Made by a program: the position numbers and the translations under genes | Shown: positions 46,086-53,115 of the stretch, one piece after another | Position numbering within the stretch: the first letter of the stretch is position 1 | Layout: each line of letters opens with the position of its first letter | The notes under the pieces: generated by a model | What the model saw: the letters and a program-made list of their open reading frames with translations, nothing else | What the model was told of the DNA's origin: nothing | Database searches by the model: none | From: Lutibacter citreus | Lineage (GTDB): Bacteria; Bacteroidota; Bacteroidia; Flavobacteriales; Flavobacteriaceae | DNA length: 64,000 nucleotides | Direction of reading: 5' to 3' | NCBI RefSeq assembly: GCF_003260195.1 | Contig: NZ_QEIH01000001.1 | Span: 496,001 to 560,000, forward strand

Positions 46086-46979
46086 TTATAATCTTCTTCG
46101 GTTTTTACGTTTTTTTAGTTTCTTTGGAGCATCTTCAAAATCATTAGAATCTGAATTATTTTCGATTAAATTATTTACAGTATCAAATATTAAATCTGAA
46201 TTAAACTTTTCAGTATTTTGTTCCGTATTCTGAAAAGTATTTTGTTGAGTATTCTGTTCTAGTTGTTGGTTTTGTTGGTGTTCATAACTTAATAATTTTT
46301 CAATTCCTTTTAGTGAAAGCCCCCTGTCAATTTTAGATCCTTTAAAATACACATCTTTGTAAGTGAACCCTATTCCTCTTCCAATTTTAACTTTAATTTC
46401 CTCATTTTTTAAATGAAATATTACATCATCTATAGAATCGGACATTTCAATAGCTTTAAATATCTTTTCTTTTAAAGGTTGAATTCGTTTATCAGAAGAT
46501 TTAAAAACCTCATTATTCTTCACTGTTTCGAAAACTCGTTTAACTTTTCGAAGATTGTATTTTTTTTCAACCTCTCTACAGAAGTCCATATTTTTATAAT
46601 GTGTGTAACTATCAGAAACAGCTTTATTATTTTCTGTAATCCTAGATGCAACTATATGAATATGCTCTTTTTTAGTTCCTTCCTCATGTACATATACTGC
46701 AAATGGGTTATTTTGGAAACCAATTTTAGCAGCATAGTCATTTGAAATATTTAGCCAGTCATCGATTGAAAGCAATTTCCTATCCTCAGGAGCTATCCTA
46801 ACTTTAATATGAAATGTTGGTTTTAAGCATTTATCGTTAGATGCATTATTTTCTAGCATCTGTAAATAGATATCTTTGCTGTTTCCTAGACATTGATTTG
46901 AATAAATAATGTCTCCCCCCCTTTCGCAATACTCTAAAGCATTTTGAGTGTATGAAATAGATTGTAATTTGGTTATCAT
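46086..46979 (-). CDS. mobB: Relaxase/mobilization nuclease (MobB-like)
   Basis: 297 residues. An N-terminal relaxase domain with the opening MITKLQSISYTQNALEYCE, FHIKVRIAPEDR, and the metal-binding H-x-H motif in HEEGTKKEHIHIVASR (about 97-112). The C-terminal part is Gln/Asn-rich (about 235-265) and ends in a basic tail. It would nick the oriT (candidate at 47965-48050) and lead the strand to a recipient. Its start shares bases with the stop of the preceding coiled-coil gene. Confidence 0.85.
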   Translation of the reverse strand: MITKLQSISYTQNALEYCERGGDIIYSNQCLGNSKDIYLQMLENNASNDKCLKPTFHIKVRIAPEDRKLLSIDDWLNISNDYAAKIGFQNNPFAVYVHEEGTKKEHIHIVASRITENNKAVSDSYTHYKNMDFCREVEKKYNLRKVKRVFETVKNNEVFKSSDKRIQPLKEKIFKAIEMSDSIDDVIFHLKNEEIKVKIGRGIGFTYKDVYFKGSKIDRGLSLKGIEKLLSYEHQQNQQLEQNTQQNTFQNTEQNTEKFNSDLIFDTVNNLIENNSDSNDFEDAPKKLKKRKNRRRL

Positions 46980-47581
46980 TATTGTAATTTTTTAAGTTCA
47001 CTTTCTAACTTTTGTTTGCGCATTTCCTTTTTATAAACTTCGTTTAGCTCATTATATTCATTCATTAAAATAGCTTCTTTACTTTTTATTTTCTCAAATA
47101 AATTCTCCAAGTCTTGCGGTAATTCTTTATGGGATTCAAATTTTTTTAAGTAGATGTAGTTATAAAAAGTTTGGTAATTCTCTTTTTCTTGTTTTAATTC
47201 ACTACGATTCAATAAAAATGGAGGGACATATTTTATAGCTGCCCAGGAGATACATATAAATGCTATAACAATAATTACAAATTTGGTATTAAGTGGGGAG
47301 TCTTTACCGAAAATAATACATTCATAATTATTGGTTTCGTTCGTGCCTATGCTTGATTTTAAAGAATTAGTGAGTTCTTGATTATAAGTATCAATTCTTT
47401 TTGAAATATTATTTTGTTGCAATAATAACTTATTGAATTCAATAGGTAGGTTTGTTAAAAAGTCTGATTCAGGTTTTTGAACAGTATCATTTTTTATGTC
47501 AATTTTAGCTGAAACTTCATCAAGTTTATCAACGATATTTTGCATTAAATTGAAAACAGCTTTGGTATTTGAATTTTCCAT
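46979..47581 (-). CDS. Membrane-anchored coiled-coil mobilization accessory protein
   Basis: 200 residues: an N-terminal helical region, one membrane helix (about 108-126, VIIVIAFICISWAAIKYV) and a C-terminal coiled coil rich in Lys and Glu. It sits between MobC and the relaxase, overlapping the relaxase start by one base. Bacteroidota mobilizable elements often carry a membrane protein here that may tether the relaxosome to the coupling protein. Function inferred from position. Confidence 0.55.
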   Translation of the reverse strand: MENSNTKAVFNLMQNIVDKLDEVSAKIDIKNDTVQKPESDFLTNLPIEFNKLLLQQNNISKRIDTYNQELTNSLKSSIGTNETNNYECIIFGKDSPLNTKFVIIVIAFICISWAAIKYVPPFLLNRSELKQEKENYQTFYNYIYLKKFESHKELPQDLENLFEKIKSKEAILMNEYNELNEVYKKEMRKQKLESELKKLQ

Positions 47582-47587
47582 TACAAA

Positions 47588-47932
47588 CTATAGTTTAGAT
47601 TTTATTTCTAAAATGTGGTTATTAATATTTTTTATATCATTTAAAACAGTCTGTTGATCTGCCAACATAAATTTGACTCCAGAATTTAATTTTTTGGATA
47701 TTTGATTCAAGTTAACTCCAATTCTAATCAATTCTGAGATGTAACCTTTTGTATCTAAATCTTGCTTTTTGACATTAAAAATTGGCTTTCCTAATTTTTC
47801 AAGGACTGAATTTCTTATAAAAAACGAAGCTCTTATTTGCAATAATTCACACTGACCATTTAGTAATTCTTTGTCTTCTGTACTTAAATAAAAGACTACT
47901 CTTTTTTTATTTTTTAGGATATTTTTATTCAT
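47588..47932 (-). CDS. mobC: MobC-like relaxosome accessory protein
   Basis: 114 residues with an RHH-like N-terminus (KRVVFYLSTEDKELLNGQ, then SFFIRNSVLEKLG) and the family motif ISELIRIGVNLNQISKKLN (about 64-83) of MobC proteins (PF05713). It binds DNA at oriT and helps the relaxase to melt and nick it. First gene of the mob operon; the candidate oriT lies directly upstream of its start. Confidence 0.85.
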   Translation of the reverse strand: MNKNILKNKKRVVFYLSTEDKELLNGQCELLQIRASFFIRNSVLEKLGKPIFNVKKQDLDTKGYISELIRIGVNLNQISKKLNSGVKFMLADQQTVLNDIKNINNHILEIKSKL

Positions 47933-47964
47933 AAATTTTTAATTTTAAATGGAGTAAAGAGAAT

Positions 47965-48050
47965 ATGAGATATTGCTCTTGCCAGTCGTGGGAAGTGCGC
48001 ACACTACGTGTACAACATCCCGCCTGGCTATTCGCAATTGCATTGCTCAT
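47965..48050. other. Candidate origin of transfer (oriT)
   Basis: Nested inverted repeats just upstream of mobC: ATGAG/CTCAT (47965-47969 with 48046-48050), ATTGC/GCAAT (47972-47976 with 48034-48038), GCCAG/CTGGC (47981-47985 with 48024-48028), GTGGGA/TCCCGC (47988-47993 with 48018-48023, one wobble), around the palindromes GTGCGCAC and TACGTGTA. Position and structure suit an oriT; the nick site is not identified. It is richer in G+C than its surroundings. Confidence 0.5.
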
Positions 48051-48089
48051 AGAAAAGGTTTTTTTGATTAAAAAAATGATTGAATTCTT

Positions 48090-48785
48090 TCATCTACGAC
48101 TTTCTCCATCCAGTTTTAGAATATTAAACATTTCAATAAATCGATCTTCAATCCTTAATCCATATCGTTTTTTAATTTCTTGAAGTGTTAAATTTGAGGT
48201 TATATAAGTTTTGGTACCTTTTGAAATGAATTGAACATAACGTGCTTCTAAAATTCGAATAAAAATATCTTCTTTTCCATATATAAAAATATTACTAGCA
48301 AAAGGTTCTGAACCTAAATCATCTAGCATATAGTTGCCATTTGAATAGTATTTAATGACAAAATCTTTATTTTTTTCTGTATTAAATTTCATCACAACTT
48401 CTGATGTTTCAATTATTGGGAACCACAGGTTTTTCAAGGTGTATTTTTTTGAGATTTGATGTATAATAGAGAGGCTTGATGTTTTTCCGGCACCAGGGTT
48501 TCCGAATATAAATAAACCTTTGTTTAAGTCTCCATTATGAATAGTTTCAAAGGCTTCATCTTTTGAAAAGTATCGGCATAATTGGTTTAAGAAGTTTTTA
48601 TTGTTAGTATCAATAGTGAATATTTTATTTTTGGAGGTATAATATTCTTTTGCTTCAATATTAAAAAGTTGCTTCAATTGATTTGTATCAATATCACTTT
48701 CTGATTTTTGTTTATTTTTTTTCCCTTTTCCTAAAATTAAAGAGTGTTTTTTTAGGATACTATTTATGGAATTTGATTGTTTCAT
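48090..48785 (-). CDS. DnaC-like helicase loader ATPase
   Basis: 231 residues. Walker A FIFGNPGAGKTSSL (about 91-104) and Walker B YMLDDLGSEPF (about 151-161), followed by the sensor region TKTYITSNLTLQEIKKRYG and the Arg-containing RIEDRFIEM. This is the DnaC/IstB-type AAA+ fold that loads the replicative helicase. It follows the replication HTH gene by 10 bases, so together they form a DnaD/DnaC-like replication start module. Confidence 0.8.
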   Translation of the reverse strand: MKQSNSINSILKKHSLILGKGKKNKQKSESDIDTNQLKQLFNIEAKEYYTSKNKIFTIDTNNKNFLNQLCRYFSKDEAFETIHNGDLNKGLFIFGNPGAGKTSSLSIIHQISKKYTLKNLWFPIIETSEVVMKFNTEKNKDFVIKYYSNGNYMLDDLGSEPFASNIFIYGKEDIFIRILEARYVQFISKGTKTYITSNLTLQEIKKRYGLRIEDRFIEMFNILKLDGESRR

Positions 48786-48795
48786 TTTTTATAAT

Positions 48796-49254
48796 TTAAT
48801 TAAGAGGGGCACCTCTTTTGTTTTTTGGCGTGTCTAAATTATTTTCTTCAAAAGAAAAATCAATGGACTTATTAATTGGTATATTATGGTAGACATTTTT
48901 GTCTATGCTGGAAGGATTTTTTTGACTTTCTGGTTTAGACAATTTTGTCAATGCAGCTTCGCCAGTTTGAAAATTTATTTCAAGGTTACTCTTTAAGTAT
49001 CTCTTTCTACCATCAAAATGTGTCTCAGTTATCCATCCCAATTTTTTTAAGTCTGAAATTAATCTTGAAACTTGTCTATCAGAAACACCTAGAAAATTTG
49101 AGATATAATTATTTGAAAAAAAGCAAGGTTTTCCATTCGCTGTAAAACTGTGGATTTCTATAAACAAAACTTTAGTTATCCATTTAGCCTCTGTACTTAA
49201 ATAAATATCTTTAGGTATCCATACCCCAGTAAAAATCCTTTTTGAATTTTCCAT
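48796..49254 (-). CDS. Replication-type helix-turn-helix protein
   Basis: 152 residues. A winged-helix DNA-binding domain over about 15-75 (LFIEIHSFTANGKPCFFSNN, then FLGVSDRQVSRLISDLKKLG and WITETHFDGRKRYL), as in phage O/DnaD-like replication initiators, then a disordered tail that could contact the DnaC-like loader encoded next. It precedes that gene by 10 bases on the same strand. Confidence 0.7.
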   Translation of the reverse strand: MENSKRIFTGVWIPKDIYLSTEAKWITKVLFIEIHSFTANGKPCFFSNNYISNFLGVSDRQVSRLISDLKKLGWITETHFDGRKRYLKSNLEINFQTGEAALTKLSKPESQKNPSSIDKNVYHNIPINKSIDFSFEENNLDTPKNKRGAPLN

Positions 49255-49278
49255 AATAGCTAGTTTTTGATCGAACTA

Positions 49279-49569
49279 TTATGACTTTCTTAGATATTTA
49301 TATGACTTGGGCTTATTGTCCTCAGTAAATAGGTCGGAATGATGGATTAATTTTCGGTTAATTCCATAAGTTTCTATATGAAGAAAACCAGCTTTGTTAT
49401 AATTTTTGATAGTTTGTGAATCTACTTTCAAAATTTTACTAGCCTCAGGGACTGTATAGAATTTTAGTGTGTAATCTTCTTTTGGAGCATCTTTAATTGA
49501 AAGGGCTATTTCTTTTATCTCATCTAATTGTTTGAAAAGATTCTTAAATGGATCTACGTAATAATTCAT
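49279..49569 (-). CDS. Excisionase-like helix-turn-helix protein
   Basis: 96 residues with an HTH_17/MerR-type domain: YTVPEASKILKVDSQTIKNY, then AGFLHIETYGINRKLIHHSDL (about 37-85). Small proteins of this type act as recombination directionality factors (Xis) or as regulators on Bacteroidota mobile elements. It is the only Xis candidate on the island. It lies 24 bases upstream of the replication HTH gene. Confidence 0.65.
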   Translation of the reverse strand: MNYYVDPFKNLFKQLDEIKEIALSIKDAPKEDYTLKFYTVPEASKILKVDSQTIKNYNKAGFLHIETYGINRKLIHHSDLFTEDNKPKSYKYLRKS

Positions 49570-49652
49570 ATTTTATGGTTTTTAATTTATTTCCACAAAT
49601 ATGAGTAACAAAGTATATGAGAATTAATTCGAATTAATTCTTTTTCCCTTTA

Positions 49653-50474
49653 TTATTTGAATTTTTCTAAAAGAGTAATAATTTCTTTATTTTTCTTTAT
49701 TGTAGTATCTTGTAAAAGGTGAAGTATGTATTTTTTATATTTTCTATCTCGTAAAAAAATATCTGGGTTGCGATCTTTTTCAATTTTACCATATTCACTT
49801 TTTAAAGTTCCAGCATCTATATTTTCTAAAGTGGCTATTCTTTCAAAGAATGATTTTTTTGTTATATGGAAGTCGTTAGATCTTTGTTCCTTGTCATAAT
49901 AATGAATAATATAATACTTAAGTGCAATAAAAATATTTTTTGTGAATTGTTTTGGGCCTCTAGTCTGATTTTTAATATTTGATTTTAATTCCGTTTTATT
50001 AAAAAAGTTAATATTTGAGTAATTATATTGAAAAGTATTGAAATAATTAATAATATAATTTTTGTTTGTCGTTTCCTGAGAAATATTTTTTTTTAATGAA
50101 ATTTCATTTTCAGAAGGAATATTTTTATCTTCTTGTTTTTTGAACGAATTATTTTTAAGAGGATTAAGTTTTTTAACATCAAACCACAGGCATAAAATTC
50201 CAAGGAGTATAATAGTACTTAATCCAATAAAATTAAAATACTCATTATTTAAGTTAAATTCTATAATAGATTTTAATGCAACTAAAGGAGATATTAAAAT
50301 TATTGCTGTAAATATAAGTTTTAACCTATCAATATTTGGATCCCATATTATTTTTTGATTGAAAAAATAAGGAACAAATTTACTTGCATATCTTTGTGAA
50401 ACAATCCAGAAATGGATTAAGCTAAAACCGAAACTTACCAGTATAAGTAAAATGTAAATATTGAAGACACTCAT
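49653..50474 (-). CDS. Hypothetical membrane protein at the island's right end
   Basis: 273 residues: three likely membrane helices (about 5-27, 50-68 and 79-97) and a soluble Lys/Asn-rich C-terminal domain (about 100-273) with no motif I recognise. It is the gene nearest the right attachment site, 142 bases away, and reads inwards. Genes at this position often serve excision or maintenance, but nothing here shows a role. Confidence 0.55.
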   Translation of the reverse strand: MSVFNIYILLILVSFGFSLIHFWIVSQRYASKFVPYFFNQKIIWDPNIDRLKLIFTAIILISPLVALKSIIEFNLNNEYFNFIGLSTIILLGILCLWFDVKKLNPLKNNSFKKQEDKNIPSENEISLKKNISQETTNKNYIINYFNTFQYNYSNINFFNKTELKSNIKNQTRGPKQFTKNIFIALKYYIIHYYDKEQRSNDFHITKKSFFERIATLENIDAGTLKSEYGKIEKDRNPDIFLRDRKYKKYILHLLQDTTIKKNKEIITLLEKFK

Positions 50475-50586
50475 CGTTTTATATTAATAATTAGTAATTA
50501 AGTATAAAAATAGTAAATTTGTTTGATACAACAATATAAAATAAGTTTGGATAGATTATCAACGCTACCACGAGCTCAAAATAAAA

Positions 50587-50607
50587 AACCCTTATAGAAT
50601 AAGGGTT
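50587..50607 (-). terminator. tmRNA terminator supplied by the island
   Basis: A 9-bp stem (AACCCTTAT at 50587-50595, ATAAGGGTT at 50599-50607) with a 3-base loop and a T-run on the minus strand. It lies 16 bases beyond the tmRNA 3' end, but on the island side of the attachment site, so the island brings its own terminator for ssrA. Confidence 0.7.
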
Positions 50608-50616
50608 TGTAAGGTG

Positions 50617-50634
50617 TAATAGTGGAGACGCCGG
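50617..50634. repeat. Right attachment site at the ssrA 3' end
   Basis: TAATAGTGGAGACGCCGG, identical to 16835-16852. The last 12 bases are the 3' end of the tmRNA gene (acceptor-stem strand and discriminator), so insertion keeps tmRNA intact. Confidence 0.88.
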
Positions 50635-51013
50635 GAATCGAACCCGGGTCCAAACAAGCAACCAAAGTAGCTTCTACATGCTTAGTTTTCTTTAAATTTT
50701 CGATAAAAGGCTGATCGAAAACAATCTACCTAAAACTTAGTTTCTTTAGTTTCAAAATGCTAGCGAAACAATAGCATTTCTATGTTAACTTTTACGATGC
50801 CCGTAAATTGATCGCCGCTAACCAAGGCTCTCAGTGGGCATTCAGCTTGCACACCTAGTGTGCCGAGGCTCATCCTACTATAATTCGGATTAAGCAGCTA
50901 AAGCGTAGTTATCTTCGCCGTTTAAAAATTTGAAATTGTGATTTACGAGTGCTATTTCATTACTCGACATGCTTCTAGTTTAATTGACCTTGCAGTCAAA
51001 ACCAGTCGTCCCC
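50623..51013 (-). ncRNA. ssrA: Transfer-messenger RNA (tmRNA)
   Basis: 391 nt. The 5' end GGGGACG (51013-51007) pairs with the 3' CGTCTCC (50630-50624) to form the acceptor stem; the T-arm GGGTTCGATTCCCGG precedes it. CCA is not encoded. The tag frame (50919-50890) reads GEDNYALAA then TAA, a flavobacterial-type degradation tag. tmRNA rescues stalled ribosomes with SmpB. It is the insertion target of the island, and its 3' end is rebuilt by the attachment site. Confidence 0.95.
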
Positions 51014-51046
51014 AATAAGTCAAAGATCTTAATCTTTTAAAGAATG

Positions 51047-51054
51047 CAAATGTA
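51047..51054 (-). promoter_or_regulatory. -7 box of ssrA
   Basis: TACATTTG on the minus strand matches TAnnTTTG. The start would lie near 51040, about 27 bases before the mature 5' end, leaving a short precursor to be trimmed by RNase P. Confidence 0.5.
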
Positions 51055-51134
51055 TAAAAAATCCGTTAGATTAATTATTTGTTTCTTCCTTTAATTCATA
51101 ATACCTTAGTACAAATTTTATACCAACTTATATA

Positions 51135-52337
51135 ATGAAAATAGGAATCATTAAAGAACGCAAGAATCCACCCGATAGAAGAGTGGTTTTATCTCCAAAA
51201 GAATGTAGAAGATTGTTGAAAAAATATCCTAATCTTTCTATTAAAGTAGAAAGGTCTGAAGATCGTTTTTTCACCAATGAAGATTATAAAATTGAAGGGA
51301 TTGAAGTTGTTAATGATGTAAGTGATTGCGATGTTTTATTGGGAGTAAAAGAGGTGCCTATTAAATACTTAATTCCAAACAAAAAATACTTTTTCTTTTC
51401 ACATACTATTAAAAAACAAAGTTATAACAGAGGGTTATTGCAAGCTATTTTAGCTAATAATATTGAATTGTATGATCACGAAGTAATAGTAAATGAGAAA
51501 GGACAAAGGTTGGTGGCTTTTGGTAGATATGCTGGTATTGTTGGTGCTTATAACGGTTTTAGAACCTACGGATTAAAATTTAATTTGTTTAAATTACCTA
51601 AAGCAGAAGATTTACACGATCAATTAATGCTTATTCACGAATTGCAAAAAATTAAACTACCGGCAATAAAAGTGCTTTTAACAGGAAAGGGCAGAGTAGG
51701 AAATGGAGCAAAAGAAATGCTGAAAGGTATGGGGATGAAAAAGGTGACAGTACATGACTTTTTAACAAAAACTTTTGACGAAGCTGTTTATGTGCAAATA
51801 GATGTTTTAGATTATAATAAAAGAAAAGATGGACAGGTTAAAAATCAACAAGATTTTTTTAACAACCCAACCGAATATTTAAGTGATTTTATGAGGTTTG
51901 CCAAAGTGGCAGATTTATATATAGCTTGTCATTTTTATGGAGATGGAGCACCGTACCTTTTTACAAGGGAAGATGCAAAATCAGAAGATTTTCATATAAA
52001 AGCTATTGCAGATATTAGTTGTGATATTGATGGTCCAGTAGCTTCAACAATTAGGTCGTCAACCATTGCAGAACCAATGTATGGTTACAATCCTATAAAG
52101 GAAAAAGAAGTAGATTTTAAAAATAAAAAGGCAATTGCAGTAATGGCTGTAGATAATTTACCTTGTGAGTTACCAAAAGATGCTTCAGAAGGTTTTGGAG
52201 AAAGTTTTTCAAAAAATGTAATTCCCGCTTTTTTTAATAATGATGAAAATGGGGTTCTTTTTAGAGCTAGAATGACTCAGGATGAGAAATTAACTGAACG
52301 TTTTAACTATCTACAGGATTTTATTGATGGAGAATAA
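51135..52337 (+). CDS. Saccharopine/alanine dehydrogenase-like oxidoreductase
   Basis: 400 residues. The N-terminal AlaDH/PNT-type domain starts MKIGIIKERKNPPDRRVVLSP with the substrate-binding Lys/Arg pattern; a Rossmann NAD(P)-binding segment is VLLTGKGRVGNGAKEMLKGM (about 180-199). The C-terminal part has ADISCDIDGPVASTIRSSTI, typical of the saccharopine dehydrogenase (NAD+, L-lysine-forming)-like proteins of Bacteroidota. The true substrate may be alanine, lysine or an opine. It overlaps the next small gene by 11 bases. Confidence 0.75.
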   Translation: MKIGIIKERKNPPDRRVVLSPKECRRLLKKYPNLSIKVERSEDRFFTNEDYKIEGIEVVNDVSDCDVLLGVKEVPIKYLIPNKKYFFFSHTIKKQSYNRGLLQAILANNIELYDHEVIVNEKGQRLVAFGRYAGIVGAYNGFRTYGLKFNLFKLPKAEDLHDQLMLIHELQKIKLPAIKVLLTGKGRVGNGAKEMLKGMGMKKVTVHDFLTKTFDEAVYVQIDVLDYNKRKDGQVKNQQDFFNNPTEYLSDFMRFAKVADLYIACHFYGDGAPYLFTREDAKSEDFHIKAIADISCDIDGPVASTIRSSTIAEPMYGYNPIKEKEVDFKNKKAIAVMAVDNLPCELPKDASEGFGESFSKNVIPAFFNNDENGVLFRARMTQDEKLTERFNYLQDFIDGE

Positions 52338-52548
52338 CCAACAACACGAATTGGAAAAATTGGCAAATACCAAAATGCCATATGGAAAGTATAAAGGTAC
52401 CTTTTTAATAGAATTACCAGAGCATTATATTGTATGGTATAACAACAAAGGTTTTCCAAAAGGGAAGTTAGGAGACATGCTTAGGCTGGTTTATGAAATT
52501 CAATTAAATGGCTTAGAAGATTTAGTGAGAAAACTGAGAACTGTTTAA
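52327..52548 (+). CDS. DUF3820-family small protein
   Basis: 73 residues from the ATG at 52327 (a TTG three bases earlier is in frame). The core KMPYGKYKGTFLIELPEHYI and WYNNKGFPKGKLGDML is the DUF3820 pattern (putative quorum-sensing-regulated virulence factor family in some databases). The function is unknown. It overlaps the dehydrogenase end by 11 bases, so they are co-expressed, and its 3' end overlaps the converging DUF2809 gene. Confidence 0.75.
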   Translation: MENNQQHELEKLANTKMPYGKYKGTFLIELPEHYIVWYNNKGFPKGKLGDMLRLVYEIQLNGLEDLVRKLRTV

Positions 52549-52899
52549 TTTTTCAATAATTAAAACAGTTAAAATTCCTAAGCAATAAGCAACTAAGTCT
52601 ATTACACTAAAGGATGTACCTAAAATTATTTTAATAATATTATTTTGAATATTTAAGATACTTATTATATTAATAAGTTGTAGTATTTCAATAAAGAAGG
52701 ATATTATTAGTACAATTAATGCTGTATAAATTGGTTTTAGCTTTAAAAAACTTCTAAAAAAATAAAAGAGCATAATTACACACAGATAATCCCCAAAAAC
52801 ATGTCTAATAAAATGCTGTTTAATATACAGTGCAATTATTACTTCAATAATTAAGAGTAAAATAAAAACAATAAAGTTTTTAGGGATGAATTTTAACAT
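52522..52899 (-). CDS. DUF2809 membrane protein
   Basis: 125 residues with four membrane helices (about 7-25, 33-48, 57-76 and 95-115). The phrase YIKQHFIRHVFGDYLCVIMLFY and the later VIDLVAYCLGI match the DUF2809 family of small inner-membrane proteins. Function unknown. Its 3' end overlaps the converging DUF3820 gene by 27 bases. Confidence 0.75.
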   Translation of the reverse strand: MLKFIPKNFIVFILLLIIEVIIALYIKQHFIRHVFGDYLCVIMLFYFFRSFLKLKPIYTALIVLIISFFIEILQLINIISILNIQNNIIKIILGTSFSVIDLVAYCLGILTVLIIEKLNSSQFSH

Positions 52900-52984
52900 T
52901 TGTAGTTTATAAAGTTTTAAAGCCTATATGAGTTTTTTGTTAAATAACTAATGGAAATACAGTTGTTTACGGAATTATTTAAAA

Positions 52985-53099
52985 CCGTCATTGCGAGTAA
53001 CTTTTGCGACGAAGCAATCTCTTGAACAGAATCTAAAAATTATTTGTAGTTCTAAATTAACAGATTACTTCATTACTCTGCGTTTCATTCGCAATGACG
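52985..53099. repeat. Dispersed palindromic repeat (CGTCATTGCGAG type)
   Basis: Ends CGTCATTGCG (52985-52994) and CGCAATGACG (53090-53099) are exact inverted repeats, with further partial pairing inside (AAGCAATCTCTTGA opposite ACAGATTACTTCATT). Repeats starting CGTCATTGCGAG are known from many bacterial genomes, including Bacteroidota, as non-coding, multi-copy intergenic palindromes. Only one copy is in this window. Confidence 0.7.
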
Positions 53100-53115
53100 T
53101 TTAATTACTTCGCTT

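Larger units (their letters stand above)
16835..50634. mobile_element. Integrative mobilizable defence island in ssrA
   Basis: About 33.8 kb bounded by an 18-bp direct repeat of the tmRNA 3' end. It carries a tyrosine integrase at the left end and MobC, relaxase, ParA, a DnaC-like loader, a replication HTH protein and an excisionase-like protein at the right end, but no type IV secretion genes, so it would need a helper for transfer. The cargo is HipBA, Wadjet, Shango, DUF2779, dCTP deaminase, KTSC, SIR2-HerA and a type IIG RM enzyme. Borders are seen directly; mobility is inferred. Confidence 0.88.
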
